Assembly: GCF_001908375.1 (NCBI RefSeq)
Contig: NZ_CP017241.1
Location: 375,001-439,000 of the forward strand
Length of the DNA: 64,000 bases
Direction of reading: 5' to 3'
Origin: Rhizobium etli 8C-3
GTDB lineage: Bacteria; Pseudomonadota; Alphaproteobacteria; Rhizobiales; Rhizobiaceae
Below the pieces are notes generated by a model. The model worked only from the letters and a program-made list of their open reading frames with translations. It was not told the DNA's origin and did not search any database. Shown here in pieces: positions 56,267-64,000 of the stretch. Each line of letters opens with the position of its first letter. The first letter of the stretch is position 1. The position numbers and the translations under genes are program-made.

Positions 56267-56599
56267 TCAGCGGGATGGCAATCGACCGGCGATCTCTTCG
56301 GCGCGGGTCTTTTGGCGGTCCGCCTCGCTGTGCCAGCGAACGGCCTCTTTCGCCTCGATTTTCGCGCGCTTGCGATATTTGCCCTGCGTGAGCCATGTCG
56401 CGGCCGATCCGACCAGCATGCCGATAATCAGCGCGATGAAGATGAAAACGAAGAACGGCGCAGAAACCGCGAGAATCGGATCTTCGGGGCGGAACGGGTT
56501 GAATGCCAGCGTCACGCTCTGCCGGTTGGCAACGCAGAAGATGATGAGAATGATGCCAAGCGGCAACAAAATCAATAGGTTGATGATCTTCTTCGCCAT
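56267..56599 (-). CDS. LapA-domain inner-membrane protein
   Basis: A 110-residue protein with two membrane helices (IINLLILLPLGIILIIFCVA and FFVFIFIALIIGMLVGSAAT) around a short loop with RQSVTLAFNPF. A basic, coiled C-terminus follows (RKRAKIEAKEAVRWHSEADR). This is the LapA (YciS-like) pattern; E. coli LapA assists LapB in controlling LpxC and LPS synthesis. No lapB gene is adjacent. It follows ihfB on the same strand after 111 bp. Confidence 0.87.
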   Translation of the reverse strand: MAKKIINLLILLPLGIILIIFCVANRQSVTLAFNPFRPEDPILAVSAPFFVFIFIALIIGMLVGSAATWLTQGKYRKRAKIEAKEAVRWHSEADRQKTRAEEIAGRLPSR

Positions 56600-56710
56600 C
56601 AGTGGCCTCCGCGACCTGGTTGCGCCGCTTCGATAGGCGCACGACTGCTCAGCAAAATAGAAAGCTGCGCGCGAGGTTCAAGCGCGATTTCGACGCAGTC
56701 TGGTTGAAGC

Positions 56711-57010
56711 TCAATCGTCGTGGTCGGCCTGGCCGGGGTTCAGCCGCTCGCGCAATTCCTTGCCGGTCTTGAAGAACGGCACCCACTTCTCCTCGACGAA
56801 GACGGTATCGCCGGTGCGCGGATTGCGCCCGGAGCGCGAGGGGCGATTCTTGACGGAAAATGCACCGAAGCCGCGAAGCTCGACGCGGTTGCCTGCTGCG
56901 AGCGCATCGGTGATCTCGTCGAGAACCGCGTTGACGATATTTTCGACATCCCGGTGATAAAGATGCGGGTTGCGCGCGGCAACGATCTGCACCAATTCCG
57001 ACTTGATCAC
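56711..57010 (-). CDS. ihfB: Integration host factor subunit beta
   Basis: IHF-beta is a DNA-bending subunit that acts as a heterodimer with IHF-alpha in replication, recombination and sigma-54 transcription. The 99-residue product has the HU/IHF fold with [20 protein letters not shown] and the arm signature [20 protein letters not shown], plus [20 protein letters not shown]. The start is GTG at 57010 ([18 protein letters not shown]) after a G-rich site. It lies 29 bp downstream of sppA. The rpoN gene in the same window is a natural partner for IHF-assisted promoters. Confidence 0.96.
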   Translation of the reverse strand: MIKSELVQIVAARNPHLYHRDVENIVNAVLDEITDALAAGNRVELRGFGAFSVKNRPSRSGRNPRTGDTVFVEEKWVPFFKTGKELRERLNPGQADHDD

Positions 57011-57039
57011 GGTCGCCCCCTTAAATTATTGATTTCTTA

Positions 57040-57990
57040 TCAATCGTGGCCAACCTGCCAAACTGAAACGAGCCCGTCAAGGAGCAACTTTTGTGGCAGA
57101 ATGCCCATGATGTCCTGGCTCTTTACGAGATCGCCATAGCCAAGCAGAACTGCGAGCTTCGAAACGGCCCCTGCGAGCAGAAATGCCGTATTGCTCTTCC
57201 TGTCCCAATCGACGACCGGAAGATCCTTGCCGACGTCCCTGCCGGCGAGATAGTCCCGGATTTCCGCGTCGCCGCCAACCCGGTCGATGAGCTTGACCTT
57301 CGCCGCTTGGCGGCCGGTGAAAATGGTTCCGTTGGCAAGCTTCAGCACCTCGTCGCGCGGCAGCTTGCGGCGGTCGACAATCAGGTCTACGAACCATGCG
57401 TAGCTGTCCATGACCATATTATTGATCATGGCTTTCGCTTCTTCACTGGCAGCATGGAAAGGCGATGGCTCTGCCTTCAGCGGCGACGACTTGATCTCTT
57501 GCAGAGAGACGCCGAGCTTGTCGAGCAATGGTTGGATCTGAGGATACTGGAAAATCACGCCGATCGAACCGGTAAGTGAGCTTTCTCCGGCAATGATCGT
57601 ATCTCCAGCGGTCGCGACCATGTAGCCTGCGGAAGCGGCAAGCGTTCGGATATCGGAGACCACCGGCTTCTTCGCCGCGATCGCCCGGATCGCCTTGAAT
57701 ATTTTCTCCCCGCCATAGGTCGTGCCTCCGGGCGAGGAAATGGAGACGATCACGCCTTTGACGCGGTCGTTTTCTTCGATCTTCTTCAGCCTCTCGAGCA
57801 ATTCGTCGTTGTCGGTAATGAGGCCTGAAATCGTCACATGGGCGATATGCGGCCGCTGAGTGGTGAGGTCGCCTGCGACGAATTGGTAAAGACCGAAGCC
57901 GAGCGCGACCAAGAGCAAGACCGCCGCAATACGCCAGAAGCCAAGTTTGCGGCGAAGCCTGCGGCGATCCGCGATCGTCGAACTGTCCAT
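57040..57990 (-). CDS. sppA: Signal peptide peptidase SppA (36K type)
   Basis: SppA degrades cleaved signal peptides in the membrane using a Ser/Lys pair. The 316-residue product has an N-terminal anchor (IAAVLLLVALGFGLYQFVAG), then GVIVSISSPGGTTYGGEKIF. The catalytic serine region is GESSLTGSIGVIFQYPQIQP and the C-terminal part includes GTIFTGRQAAKVKLIDRVGG. The size is that of single-repeat bacterial SppA rather than the 67-kDa E. coli form. The ATG at 57990 is chosen; a longer in-frame start lacks family similarity. It is followed by ihfB. Confidence 0.94.
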   Translation of the reverse strand: MDSSTIADRRRLRRKLGFWRIAAVLLLVALGFGLYQFVAGDLTTQRPHIAHVTISGLITDNDELLERLKKIEENDRVKGVIVSISSPGGTTYGGEKIFKAIRAIAAKKPVVSDIRTLAASAGYMVATAGDTIIAGESSLTGSIGVIFQYPQIQPLLDKLGVSLQEIKSSPLKAEPSPFHAASEEAKAMINNMVMDSYAWFVDLIVDRRKLPRDEVLKLANGTIFTGRQAAKVKLIDRVGGDAEIRDYLAGRDVGKDLPVVDWDRKSNTAFLLAGAVSKLAVLLGYGDLVKSQDIMGILPQKLLLDGLVSVWQVGHD

Positions 57991-58209
57991 AAGGTCCTCC
58001 AGAGCCGGTGCGCCGGCTTCATGCAACATGGCATCAGATAAGGCGGCATTCCTTCTTCGCAAATGCCGATTTACCCCGTTTTCATGCCTTATTTGCTAGT
58101 TGCAGAAAAAAATCCATATTGGCAAGCTAGTGTAATAATGCGAAACGATCTGTGATCGGTGGATGTAGTTCCTATATAGGGTTGCCGATCAACAGACACG
58201 GACATGTGA

Positions 58210-58875
58210 ATGCTCAACACATTGAACAGCAGCGGGAAGCCCGCCTTTGCCGGGCCTGAACGGAGCGCCTATGCGACTGCGCTCTTCCATTCTGCACGTG
58301 TCCGCCGCCTGAAGATACTGCTGCCTGTCGCTGCCGTCATCATTTCGCTGGCCTTCATTGCCGTCTCGATGGTCAGGGCTTACCTGCCCGAGAATCTGAA
58401 GATCGAGGGCGCCAAGATCGAAGACGGCAAGATCGTCATGGAAAAGCCGGCGATCGCCGGGCGCAATGCCGACGGCATCAACTATTCGATGCTTGCCGAG
58501 CGCGCACTGCAAGACATCAAGAACCCGAACCTTATCACGCTCGAAACGATCAAGGCCGCAGTGCCGGTCAACGATGATCTGATCGCCCGCGTTGAGGCTG
58601 CCACGGCCGACTATGACCGATCCACGGACAACCTTGCGCTGAGGGACCCGTTCACGATTTTGCTGAGTAACGGTCTGACGGCGAAATTCCAATCTGCCAA
58701 GCTCGATATCAAGGGCGGCAAGATGACGACAGACGATCCTATCGAGATTCAAAAAGACGGCGCTTCGATTGTTGCGCAGTCGCTCAAGATGACGGATAAG
58801 GGGCGCGTGATCACATTCGAGGGGAAAGTTCGCATGAATGTGGATCCATCCGTCATCCGTAAACAGGGCACCTAA
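58210..58875 (+). CDS. lptC: LPS export ABC transporter periplasmic protein LptC
   Basis: LptC links the LptBFG transporter to the LptA bridge that carries lipopolysaccharide to the outer membrane. The 221-residue product has one N-terminal membrane helix (ILLPVAAVIISLAFIAVSMV). A beta-jellyroll follows, with IQKDGASIVAQSLKMTDKGR and VITFEGKVRMNVDPSVIRKQ near the end. It is longer than E. coli LptC, as is usual in alphaproteobacteria. It starts the run lptC-lptA-lptB-rpoN-hpf-ptsN. Confidence 0.92.
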   Translation: MLNTLNSSGKPAFAGPERSAYATALFHSARVRRLKILLPVAAVIISLAFIAVSMVRAYLPENLKIEGAKIEDGKIVMEKPAIAGRNADGINYSMLAERALQDIKNPNLITLETIKAAVPVNDDLIARVEAATADYDRSTDNLALRDPFTILLSNGLTAKFQSAKLDIKGGKMTTDDPIEIQKDGASIVAQSLKMTDKGRVITFEGKVRMNVDPSVIRKQGT

Positions 58876-58889
58876 CAGCCGGGTCACTC

Positions 58890-59495
58890 ATGACAACAGA
58901 TTGTCACTTTTCACTTCGTAAGTCTGGCATAACACTTGGCGGCAGCGCCCTGGCGCTTCTACTGATGGCAGGAGCGGCCCTTGCGCAGGCGACGACCAGC
59001 CAGATGGACGGCCTGAAGCTCGACAGCAATCAACCGATCCAGATCGAAAGCGACAAGCTGGAGATTCACGATCAGGAGCACAAGGCCGACTTTACCGGCA
59101 ATGTGAAGGTCGTTCAGGGGAAGACGACCTTGCAGGCCGGTCATATGACGGTCTTTTACAAGGCACAGGGCGGCGACACCCAACCAAACGGTGCAAAGGC
59201 CGACGTGGGAGCCGCGTCCATCTCATCCGGCAATGCCGACATCGACCGTATCATCGTCACCGACAAGGTTTTCCTGAGTTCCGGCACGCAGACGGCGACC
59301 GCCGACAATGGCTCCTTCGATATGGCCCAGCAGCTCTTCGTCCTGAAGGGCGAAAAGGTGGTGCTGTCTGATGGACCGAACGTCTTCACGGGCTGCCAGC
59401 TTACGGTTCATATGCAGACAGGGCAGGCGCAACTGGATAGCTGCGGGGGGCGCGTCCAGATCCAGCTTGATCCGAAATCCCAGAAAAAGAACTGA
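58890..59495 (+). CDS. lptA: LPS transport periplasmic protein LptA (OstA domain)
   Basis: LptA forms the periplasmic bridge for LPS transport. The 201-residue product has a signal peptide (TLGGSALALLLMAGAALAQA) and one OstA domain opening with NQPIQIESDKLEIHDQEHKA and including FTGNVKVVQGKTTLQAGHM. It continues with DRIIVTDKVFLSSGTQTATA and LPS-binding jellyroll repeats. It lies between lptC (14 nt) and lptB (15 nt). Confidence 0.94.
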   Translation: MTTDCHFSLRKSGITLGGSALALLLMAGAALAQATTSQMDGLKLDSNQPIQIESDKLEIHDQEHKADFTGNVKVVQGKTTLQAGHMTVFYKAQGGDTQPNGAKADVGAASISSGNADIDRIIVTDKVFLSSGTQTATADNGSFDMAQQLFVLKGEKVVLSDGPNVFTGCQLTVHMQTGQAQLDSCGGRVQIQLDPKSQKKN

Positions 59496-59510
59496 GACCG
59501 GCCGCCCGAC

Positions 59511-60323
59511 GTGAAATTATTCTCGCTTTCAACCATGTTCGGCAGGGCCGGGCCGCAATCTGCCGCGGACTCTGCCGCCGGCGGAGACAAGAGCCGTTAC
59601 CACGGCACGCTGATTGCACGCGGTCTGACGAAGACCTATAGCACCCGGCGTGTCGTCAACGGCGTTTCGCTGGTCGTCAGGCGCGGCGAAGCTGTCGGCC
59701 TTCTGGGGCCGAACGGTGCCGGCAAGACGACCTGTTTTTATATGATCACCGGACTGGTGCCGGTGGACGAAGGCACGATCGAGATCGATGGCAATGACGT
59801 GACGACGATGCCGATGTATCGCCGCTCGCGCCTCGGCGTCGGCTACCTGCCGCAGGAGGCCTCGATCTTCCGCGGCCTGACGGTCGAAGAGAATATCCGC
59901 GCCGTGCTCGAAGTGCACGAGAAGGACAAGGTGGAGCGGGAGAAGAAGCTCGACGAGCTTCTGGAGGAATTCCATATCTCCAAGCTGCGAAAATCGGCGG
60001 CCGTCGCATTGTCGGGCGGTGAGCGCCGGCGTCTGGAAATTGCTCGCGCGCTCGCAACCGACCCGACCTTCATGCTGCTTGACGAGCCTTTTGCAGGCGT
60101 CGATCCCATTTCGGTCGCAGACATCCAGAACCTCGTCCACCATCTGACGGCGCGCGGCATCGGCGTTTTGATCACCGATCACAATGTGCGCGAGACGCTT
60201 GGCCTCATCGACCGGGCCTATATCATCCATGCCGGCGAAGTGCTGACGCATGGGCGAGCGAACGATATCGTCAACAATCCGGAAGTGCGCCGCCTCTATC
60301 TTGGCGATAAATTCAGCCTTTGA
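59511..60323 (+). CDS. lptB: LPS export ABC transporter ATP-binding protein LptB
   Basis: LptB is the cytoplasmic ATPase of the LptB2FG extractor. The 270-residue product has Walker A GLLGPNGAGKTTCFYMITGL, the LptB-specific GVGYLPQEASIFRGLTVEEN, the ABC signature LSGGERRRLEIARALA and Walker B FMLLDEPFAGVDPIS. A 30-residue N-terminal extension precedes the standard domain; the start is GTG at 59511 or ATG at 59535. It precedes rpoN by about 155 bp, a widely conserved neighbourhood. Confidence 0.96.
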   Translation: MKLFSLSTMFGRAGPQSAADSAAGGDKSRYHGTLIARGLTKTYSTRRVVNGVSLVVRRGEAVGLLGPNGAGKTTCFYMITGLVPVDEGTIEIDGNDVTTMPMYRRSRLGVGYLPQEASIFRGLTVEENIRAVLEVHEKDKVEREKKLDELLEEFHISKLRKSAAVALSGGERRRLEIARALATDPTFMLLDEPFAGVDPISVADIQNLVHHLTARGIGVLITDHNVRETLGLIDRAYIIHAGEVLTHGRANDIVNNPEVRRLYLGDKFSL

Positions 60324-60479
60324 TAGGATCGAAGGCGACGGAAATTCACCTTCCTGGCATACTTGCGCTTGACCAAATAGAATAAAAAAGCAATTTTTGG
60401 GCCAAGTTGGATTTCCGCGGCCCGAACTCTGCTCGATCGCGGTTTCCCGGAGGAATTGAACGGGAGTTTCGCGTCCGCT

Positions 60480-62018
60480 ATGGCCCTGTCTGCCAATCTT
60501 TTCCTGCGACAGAACCAGTCCCTGGTGATGACGCCGCAACTGATGCAATCCATCCAGTTGCTGCAGATGACGCACTTCGAGCTAGTCCAGTTTATTGCAC
60601 AGGAAGTCGAGAAGAACCCATTGCTCGAATTTCCGTCAGATGACGCGGAAACGGGCAGCGACAGCGATGCGCAGGAGGAGCAGCACGGGCGCCAGTCCGA
60701 CGATGATGACGACCGCACCGAGGCGCTTTCCACCGACTGGTATGACAATGGCAATGACGGCAGCGCCAGCCGGCTGAGCGAAGAGCTGGACGTCAATTAT
60801 GCAAATGTCTTCCCCGACGATGGCGTGCCTGCGCGAGCCGATGCGCCTGAGCTGATCAGCCAATGGAAGTCGATGCCGGGAGGCGGCGACCAGGAGAATT
60901 ACGATCTCGACGACTTTGTTGCGGGCCAGGTCTCGCTCAGGGATCACCTGGCACAGCAGATTCCGTTCATCCTGCCGGACGCGGGAGACCGGCTGATCGC
61001 GCAGCAATTGATCGACCAGCTCGACGAGGCGGGTTACCTGCAGACCGACCCTGCCGACATCGGCGAAAGACTGGGCAGCGATCCTGCGGCTGCCGAACGT
61101 GTTCTTGCCGAGCTGCAGACGCTTGACCCGCCCGGTGTCTTTGCTCGCAGCCTGGCCGAATGCCTGTCCATCCAGCTGAAGCAGAAGGACCGTTTCGATC
61201 CCGCCATGCAGGCCCTCGTTTCCAACCTCGAACTGCTGGCGCGGCGCGACTTTCCGACGCTGAAGCGGCTTTGCGGCGTCGACGAGGAAGACCTGCTTGA
61301 TATGCTCGCAGAGATTCGCCAGCTGAACCCGAAGCCCGGCAGCGGCTTTGAAACCAGCCTTTCTGAAGCGATCATGCCGGATGTCGTCGTCCGTTCGTCA
61401 TCGGATGGGAGCTGGCTGGTGGAGTTGAATCCGGATACGCTCCCGCGCGTGCTCGTCAATCAATCCTATTTCGCCCATGTCACAAAGAACGGCGGTGATT
61501 ACACGTTCTTGTCCGAATGCCTTCAAAGCGCCAACTGGCTCACCCGCAGTCTCGACCAGCGCGCCAAGACGATCATGAAGGTCGCAAGCGAGATTGTGCG
61601 CCAGCAGGACGCCTTCCTGATGCATGGCGTCGATCACCTTCGCCCGCTGAACCTGAAGACCGTTGCCGATGCCATCAAGATGCATGAGTCGACTGTCAGC
61701 CGCGTCACCTCGAATAAGTACATCCTGACGCCGCGCGGCCTCTTCGAGCTCAAATATTTCTTCACGGTGTCGATCAGCGCGGTGGAGGGCGGCGATAGCC
61801 ATTCGGCTGAGGCCGTTCGTCACAGGATACGCTCCCTGATCATGCAGGAAAGCACGGATGCGGTCCTGTCCGACGATGATATTGTCGACATGCTGAAGAA
61901 GGAAGGGATCGAGCTGGCTCGCCGGACGGTTGCAAAATACCGCGAGGCGATGAATATCGCCTCCTCCGTTCAGCGGCGGCGCGAAAAGCGAGCAATGGCG
62001 AAGGTTTCCGGCTTTTGA
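60480..62018 (+). CDS. rpoN: RNA polymerase sigma-54 factor RpoN
   Basis: Sigma-54 directs polymerase to -24/-12 promoters of nitrogen, fixation and transport genes and needs enhancer-binding activators. The 512-residue product has region I (LRQNQSLVMTPQLMQSIQLL) and an unusually acidic linker (about residues 48-85 with SDDDDD runs). A core-binding domain, the helix-turn-helix (MHESTVSRVTSNKYI) and the C-terminal RpoN box ARRTVAKYREAMNI follow. The ATG at 60480 gives the standard N-terminus (MALSANLFLRQNQ). A TTG at 60456 lies in frame, with GGAGG only 2 nt upstream of it. Confidence 0.97.
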   Translation: MALSANLFLRQNQSLVMTPQLMQSIQLLQMTHFELVQFIAQEVEKNPLLEFPSDDAETGSDSDAQEEQHGRQSDDDDDRTEALSTDWYDNGNDGSASRLSEELDVNYANVFPDDGVPARADAPELISQWKSMPGGGDQENYDLDDFVAGQVSLRDHLAQQIPFILPDAGDRLIAQQLIDQLDEAGYLQTDPADIGERLGSDPAAAERVLAELQTLDPPGVFARSLAECLSIQLKQKDRFDPAMQALVSNLELLARRDFPTLKRLCGVDEEDLLDMLAEIRQLNPKPGSGFETSLSEAIMPDVVVRSSSDGSWLVELNPDTLPRVLVNQSYFAHVTKNGGDYTFLSECLQSANWLTRSLDQRAKTIMKVASEIVRQQDAFLMHGVDHLRPLNLKTVADAIKMHESTVSRVTSNKYILTPRGLFELKYFFTVSISAVEGGDSHSAEAVRHRIRSLIMQESTDAVLSDDDIVDMLKKEGIELARRTVAKYREAMNIASSVQRRREKRAMAKVSGF

Positions 62019-62273
62019 AGGTCGTGCTAATTCAACCCGTGCCTGCACAGCCACATCATCGCGACGGCACAGCCGTTGACAATTCGGCAGTCTGCCGCTA
62101 GAAGCCCGCCGCAGCTGGCGCTGCGAACGGCGTTTGGACTTATCCCCATCATCCTCAGGGCGATTGAAGCACACGACTTAAGCCGATATTGCTTGAGTTT
62201 GCGTGAAGTGCTTGGATGAGGTCTGGCCTTGGCGTAAACTGGTACCGCAAACCACTATAAGAAGGGAAACTCC

Positions 62274-62846
62274 ATGAGTGTGCGTGTATCCGGTAAACAT
62301 ATGGAAATTGGGGACTCGTTCCGTCAAAGGATCGAGGACCAAATGGACATGGCCATCACGAAATACTTCGACGGGGGATATTCCGGGCAGGTAATTGTGG
62401 AGAAATCGAGTTCGCGGTTCTCTGCGGATTGCAAGCTCCATCTTGATAGCGGGGTGGTGCTGCATGCGGCAGGCGAAGCCATGGACCCGCAGCTCGCATT
62501 CGATGCCGCTTCGGAGCGCATCGAAAAGCGTCTGCGCCGCTACAAGCGCAAGCTCAAGGATCATCATGCCGGAAACCATCTGAACGGTGCGGAAGTCGCC
62601 TATACCGTCATGGATGCTGTCCCGGATCATGAAGAAGAGGTCCCAGACGATTTCGCCCCGGTAATCGTTGCCGAGAGCACGAAGCAGTTGAAGACCATGT
62701 CCGTTGCGACCGCCGTGATGGCGCTCGATATGACGGATGAGCCACTGCTTTTGTTCCGCAGCCCCGGCACGGAGCATTTGAACATCGTTTACCGCAGGCA
62801 TGACGGTAATATTGGCTGGATCGACGCCGCCAGTATCAAGAGCTGA
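62274..62846 (+). CDS. hpf: Ribosome hibernation-promoting factor (long HPF)
   Basis: Long HPF dimerises and silences 70S ribosomes in stationary phase. The 190-residue product has the N-terminal HPF/RaiA domain (MSVRVSGKHMEIGDSFRQRI, with ASERIEKRLRRYKRKLKDHH) and a C-terminal dimerisation domain (FRSPGTEHLNIVYRRHDGNI). The position between rpoN and ptsN is conserved in many proteobacteria. AAGGG lies 6 nt before the ATG. The 255-bp gap after rpoN holds TTGACA at 62076-62081 with CTAGAA 16 bp downstream, a weak promoter candidate. Confidence 0.96.
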   Translation: MSVRVSGKHMEIGDSFRQRIEDQMDMAITKYFDGGYSGQVIVEKSSSRFSADCKLHLDSGVVLHAAGEAMDPQLAFDAASERIEKRLRRYKRKLKDHHAGNHLNGAEVAYTVMDAVPDHEEEVPDDFAPVIVAESTKQLKTMSVATAVMALDMTDEPLLLFRSPGTEHLNIVYRRHDGNIGWIDAASIKS

Positions 62847-62916
62847 CATCCGGGCGATGAGCGGTAGCCACGCCGCTCTCCCAATCATCCGGTTTCGGCG
62901 ACAGAAGGAAAAAGAA

Positions 62917-63381
62917 ATGGCATTGGCAGATCTGCTGCACCAAGATGCGATCATTCCCGCCCTAAAGGTAAATTCGAAGAAACAGTTGCTCCAGGAGTTG
63001 GCGGCCAAGGCCTCCAAGATCACTGGCCTTTCCGAGCGGGAAATTTTCGATGTCGTTCTGCAGCGCGAGCGTCTCGGCTCGACGGGTGTCGGCAATGGCA
63101 TCGCCATTCCGCACGGCAAGCTCGCAAGTGTCCGATCGATTGTCGGCGTCTTCGCGCGGCTGGAAAGTCCGGTCGACTTCGAAGCGCTGGACGACCAGCC
63201 GGTCGACCTGGTGTTTCTGCTTCTCGCTCCGGAAGGGGCGGGCGCCGACCATCTTAAGGCCTTGTCGCGCATTGCTCGCGTGCTTCGCGATCACGATCTC
63301 GTCACGAAGCTGCGTGCCACGGATTCGGCATCGGCGATCTACGCTTTCCTCAACGAAGAACAAGCATCGAACGCTGCCTGA
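62917..63381 (+). CDS. ptsN: PTS IIA-like nitrogen regulatory protein PtsN (EIIA-Ntr)
   Basis: EIIA-Ntr is the last phosphoacceptor of the nitrogen phosphotransferase relay and regulates potassium and nitrogen functions. The 154-residue product has the active-site histidine in GSTGVGNGIAIPHGKL, preceded by LTGLSEREIFDVVL-like helices (KITGLSEREIFDVVLQRERL). VFLLLAPEGAGADHLKALSR is a further family segment. GAAGGA precedes the ATG at 62917; an earlier in-frame start is not credible. It closes the lpt-rpoN-hpf run and is followed by a terminator. Confidence 0.96.
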   Translation: MALADLLHQDAIIPALKVNSKKQLLQELAAKASKITGLSEREIFDVVLQRERLGSTGVGNGIAIPHGKLASVRSIVGVFARLESPVDFEALDDQPVDLVFLLLAPEGAGADHLKALSRIARVLRDHDLVTKLRATDSASAIYAFLNEEQASNAA

Positions 63382-63405
63382 GCGGCAGACGATCGCCTGA
63401 AATGA

Positions 63406-63436
63406 AAAGAGGCGCCCCCTGTCGGGACGCCTCTTT
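63406..63436. terminator. Bidirectional terminator between ptsN and the chemotaxis gene
   Basis: AAAGAGGCG (63406-63414) pairs perfectly with CGCCTCTTT (63428-63436) around a 13-nt loop. A-rich sequence on one side and T on the other let it work in both directions, and it lies in the 76-bp gap between convergent genes. Confidence 0.83.
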
Positions 63437-63457
63437 GCATGCGTGAAGACGTCTGCC

Positions 63458-64000
63458 TCAGAATTCTTCCCAGTTGTCCTGAACAACGGCAGCCGAACCG
63501 TGCTGCTGTGGCACAGGGCGGCGCTGAGCAGGAGCCGGGGCACGGGAGCTTCGCGTCGGGGTGCGCATCTGCTGCGCCGTCGAGTGCAGCGCCTTGGCGT
63601 TGCCCTGGGCGGACACCCGGAAGCGAAGAACGAGCGCTTTCAGCGTCTGGGCCTCGTCATTCAGCGCGACACTGGCTGCTGTCGCCTCTTCCACCATTGC
63701 GGCATTCTGTTGGGTCACCTGATCCATCTGGTTCATGGCCTGGTTGATTTCCTTGAGGCCTATGGCCTGTTCGCTTGCGGAGGCGGAGATCTGGCGGATG
63801 AGACCGTTGATGCCCATCACCTGCTCGGCGATCTTATGCAGCATACCGCCGGCGCGGCCGACGAGATCGACGCCTTCCTTGACCTGGATGGCGGAGGTGT
63901 TGATGAGGGTCTTGATCTCCTTGGCTGCAGTTGCAGAGCGTTGAGCCAGTTCACGGACTTCCTGAGCAACCACAGCAAAGCCCTTGCCCGCTTCACCAGC
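63458..64000 (-). CDS. Methyl-accepting chemotaxis protein, C-terminal part (5' end beyond window)
   Basis: Only the last 180 residues are in the window. They cover the end of the cytoplasmic signalling domain, including GEAGKGFAVVAQEVRELAQR, the methylation helix with ASASEQAIGLKEINQAMNQM and QQNAAMVEEATAASVALNDE. A Pro/Arg/Gln-rich linker leads to the final pentapeptide NWEEF, close to the NWETF tail that binds CheR and CheB. The receptor can therefore probably recruit its own adaptation enzymes. The sensory domain and ligand lie outside the window. Confidence 0.95.
   Translation of the reverse strand, partial: AGEAGKGFAVVAQEVRELAQRSATAAKEIKTLINTSAIQVKEGVDLVGRAGGMLHKIAEQVMGINGLIRQISASASEQAIGLKEINQAMNQMDQVTQQNAAMVEEATAASVALNDEAQTLKALVLRFRVSAQGNAKALHSTAQQMRTPTRSSRAPAPAQRRPVPQQHGSAAVVQDNWEEF

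Noticed and set aside
60354..60366. Sigma-54 promoter before rpoN (TGGCAT...TTGC)
   Set aside because: Only seven bases separate the GG and GC elements; the -24/-12 consensus needs ten.

Overview
The window is about 60% GC, gene-dense and typical of an alphaproteobacterial chromosome. The gene content and order point to Rhizobium (R. etli / R. leguminosarum type). The markers are the mutM-ech-rpsT-dnaA cluster, hrcA-grpE, an Hsp20-DUF1150 pair, praR next to metK, and a miaB-olsA-fur/mur-rimI-tsaB-nfu-usp-trpS-murJ-glnD-mutS-tme-olsB block. From memory, that block runs in the same order in Sinorhizobium meliloti. The species cannot be fixed from the sequence alone.

Layout. 1-2900: a two-gene minus-strand operon of a MIO-less aromatic amino acid lyase homologue and a dihydroorotase/hydantoinase-like amidohydrolase that runs off the left edge. 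2996-6394: ubiB and ubiE (ubiquinone) divergent from mutM. 6405-10074: enoyl-CoA hydratase, rpsT and dnaA, with an 800-bp rpsT-dnaA gap that carries a dense GANTC cluster and a terminator-like hairpin. 10198-17475: the most accessory-looking stretch, with a saccharopine dehydrogenase-like gene, an iron-siderophore operon (TonB receptor, FhuF-like reductase, binding protein) behind an IRO-box promoter, a LysR regulator and a broken EamA transporter. 17479-24483: hemW, rdgB, rph, hrcA, grpE, a nucleoside hydrolase, and an Hsp20-DUF1150 pair with an RpoH-type promoter and a ROSE-like RNA thermometer.

24494-33880 runs almost entirely on the minus strand: trmB-metK, praR, lnt, a CorC-like protein, ybeY, phoH, miaB and olsA. 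33899-50359 holds fur/mur, rimI-tsaB, an Nfu scaffold, usp, trpS, murJ-glnD, a small conserved ORF, mutS, the NADP-malic enzyme and olsB. Two genes, a VOC protein and an M15-type peptidase, sit between trpS and murJ. 50462-55209 holds a membrane hybrid histidine kinase, lspA and two RNA methyltransferases. 55326-57990 holds two small enzymes, a LapA-like protein, ihfB and sppA. 58210-63381 is the conserved plus-strand run lptC-lptA-lptB-rpoN-hpf-ptsN, closed by a bidirectional terminator against a chemotaxis receptor at the right edge.

Most of the window is housekeeping: replication initiation, translation, envelope assembly and nitrogen control. The strongest regulatory signals are the GANTC cluster before dnaA, the hsp20 promoter plus RNA thermometer, and the IRO box in the siderophore-receptor promoter. 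The most unusual protein pair is the lyase/amidohydrolase operon at the left edge, in which both proteins depart from their family's classical active-site motif. No tRNA, rRNA, CRISPR array, insertion sequence or prophage was seen.
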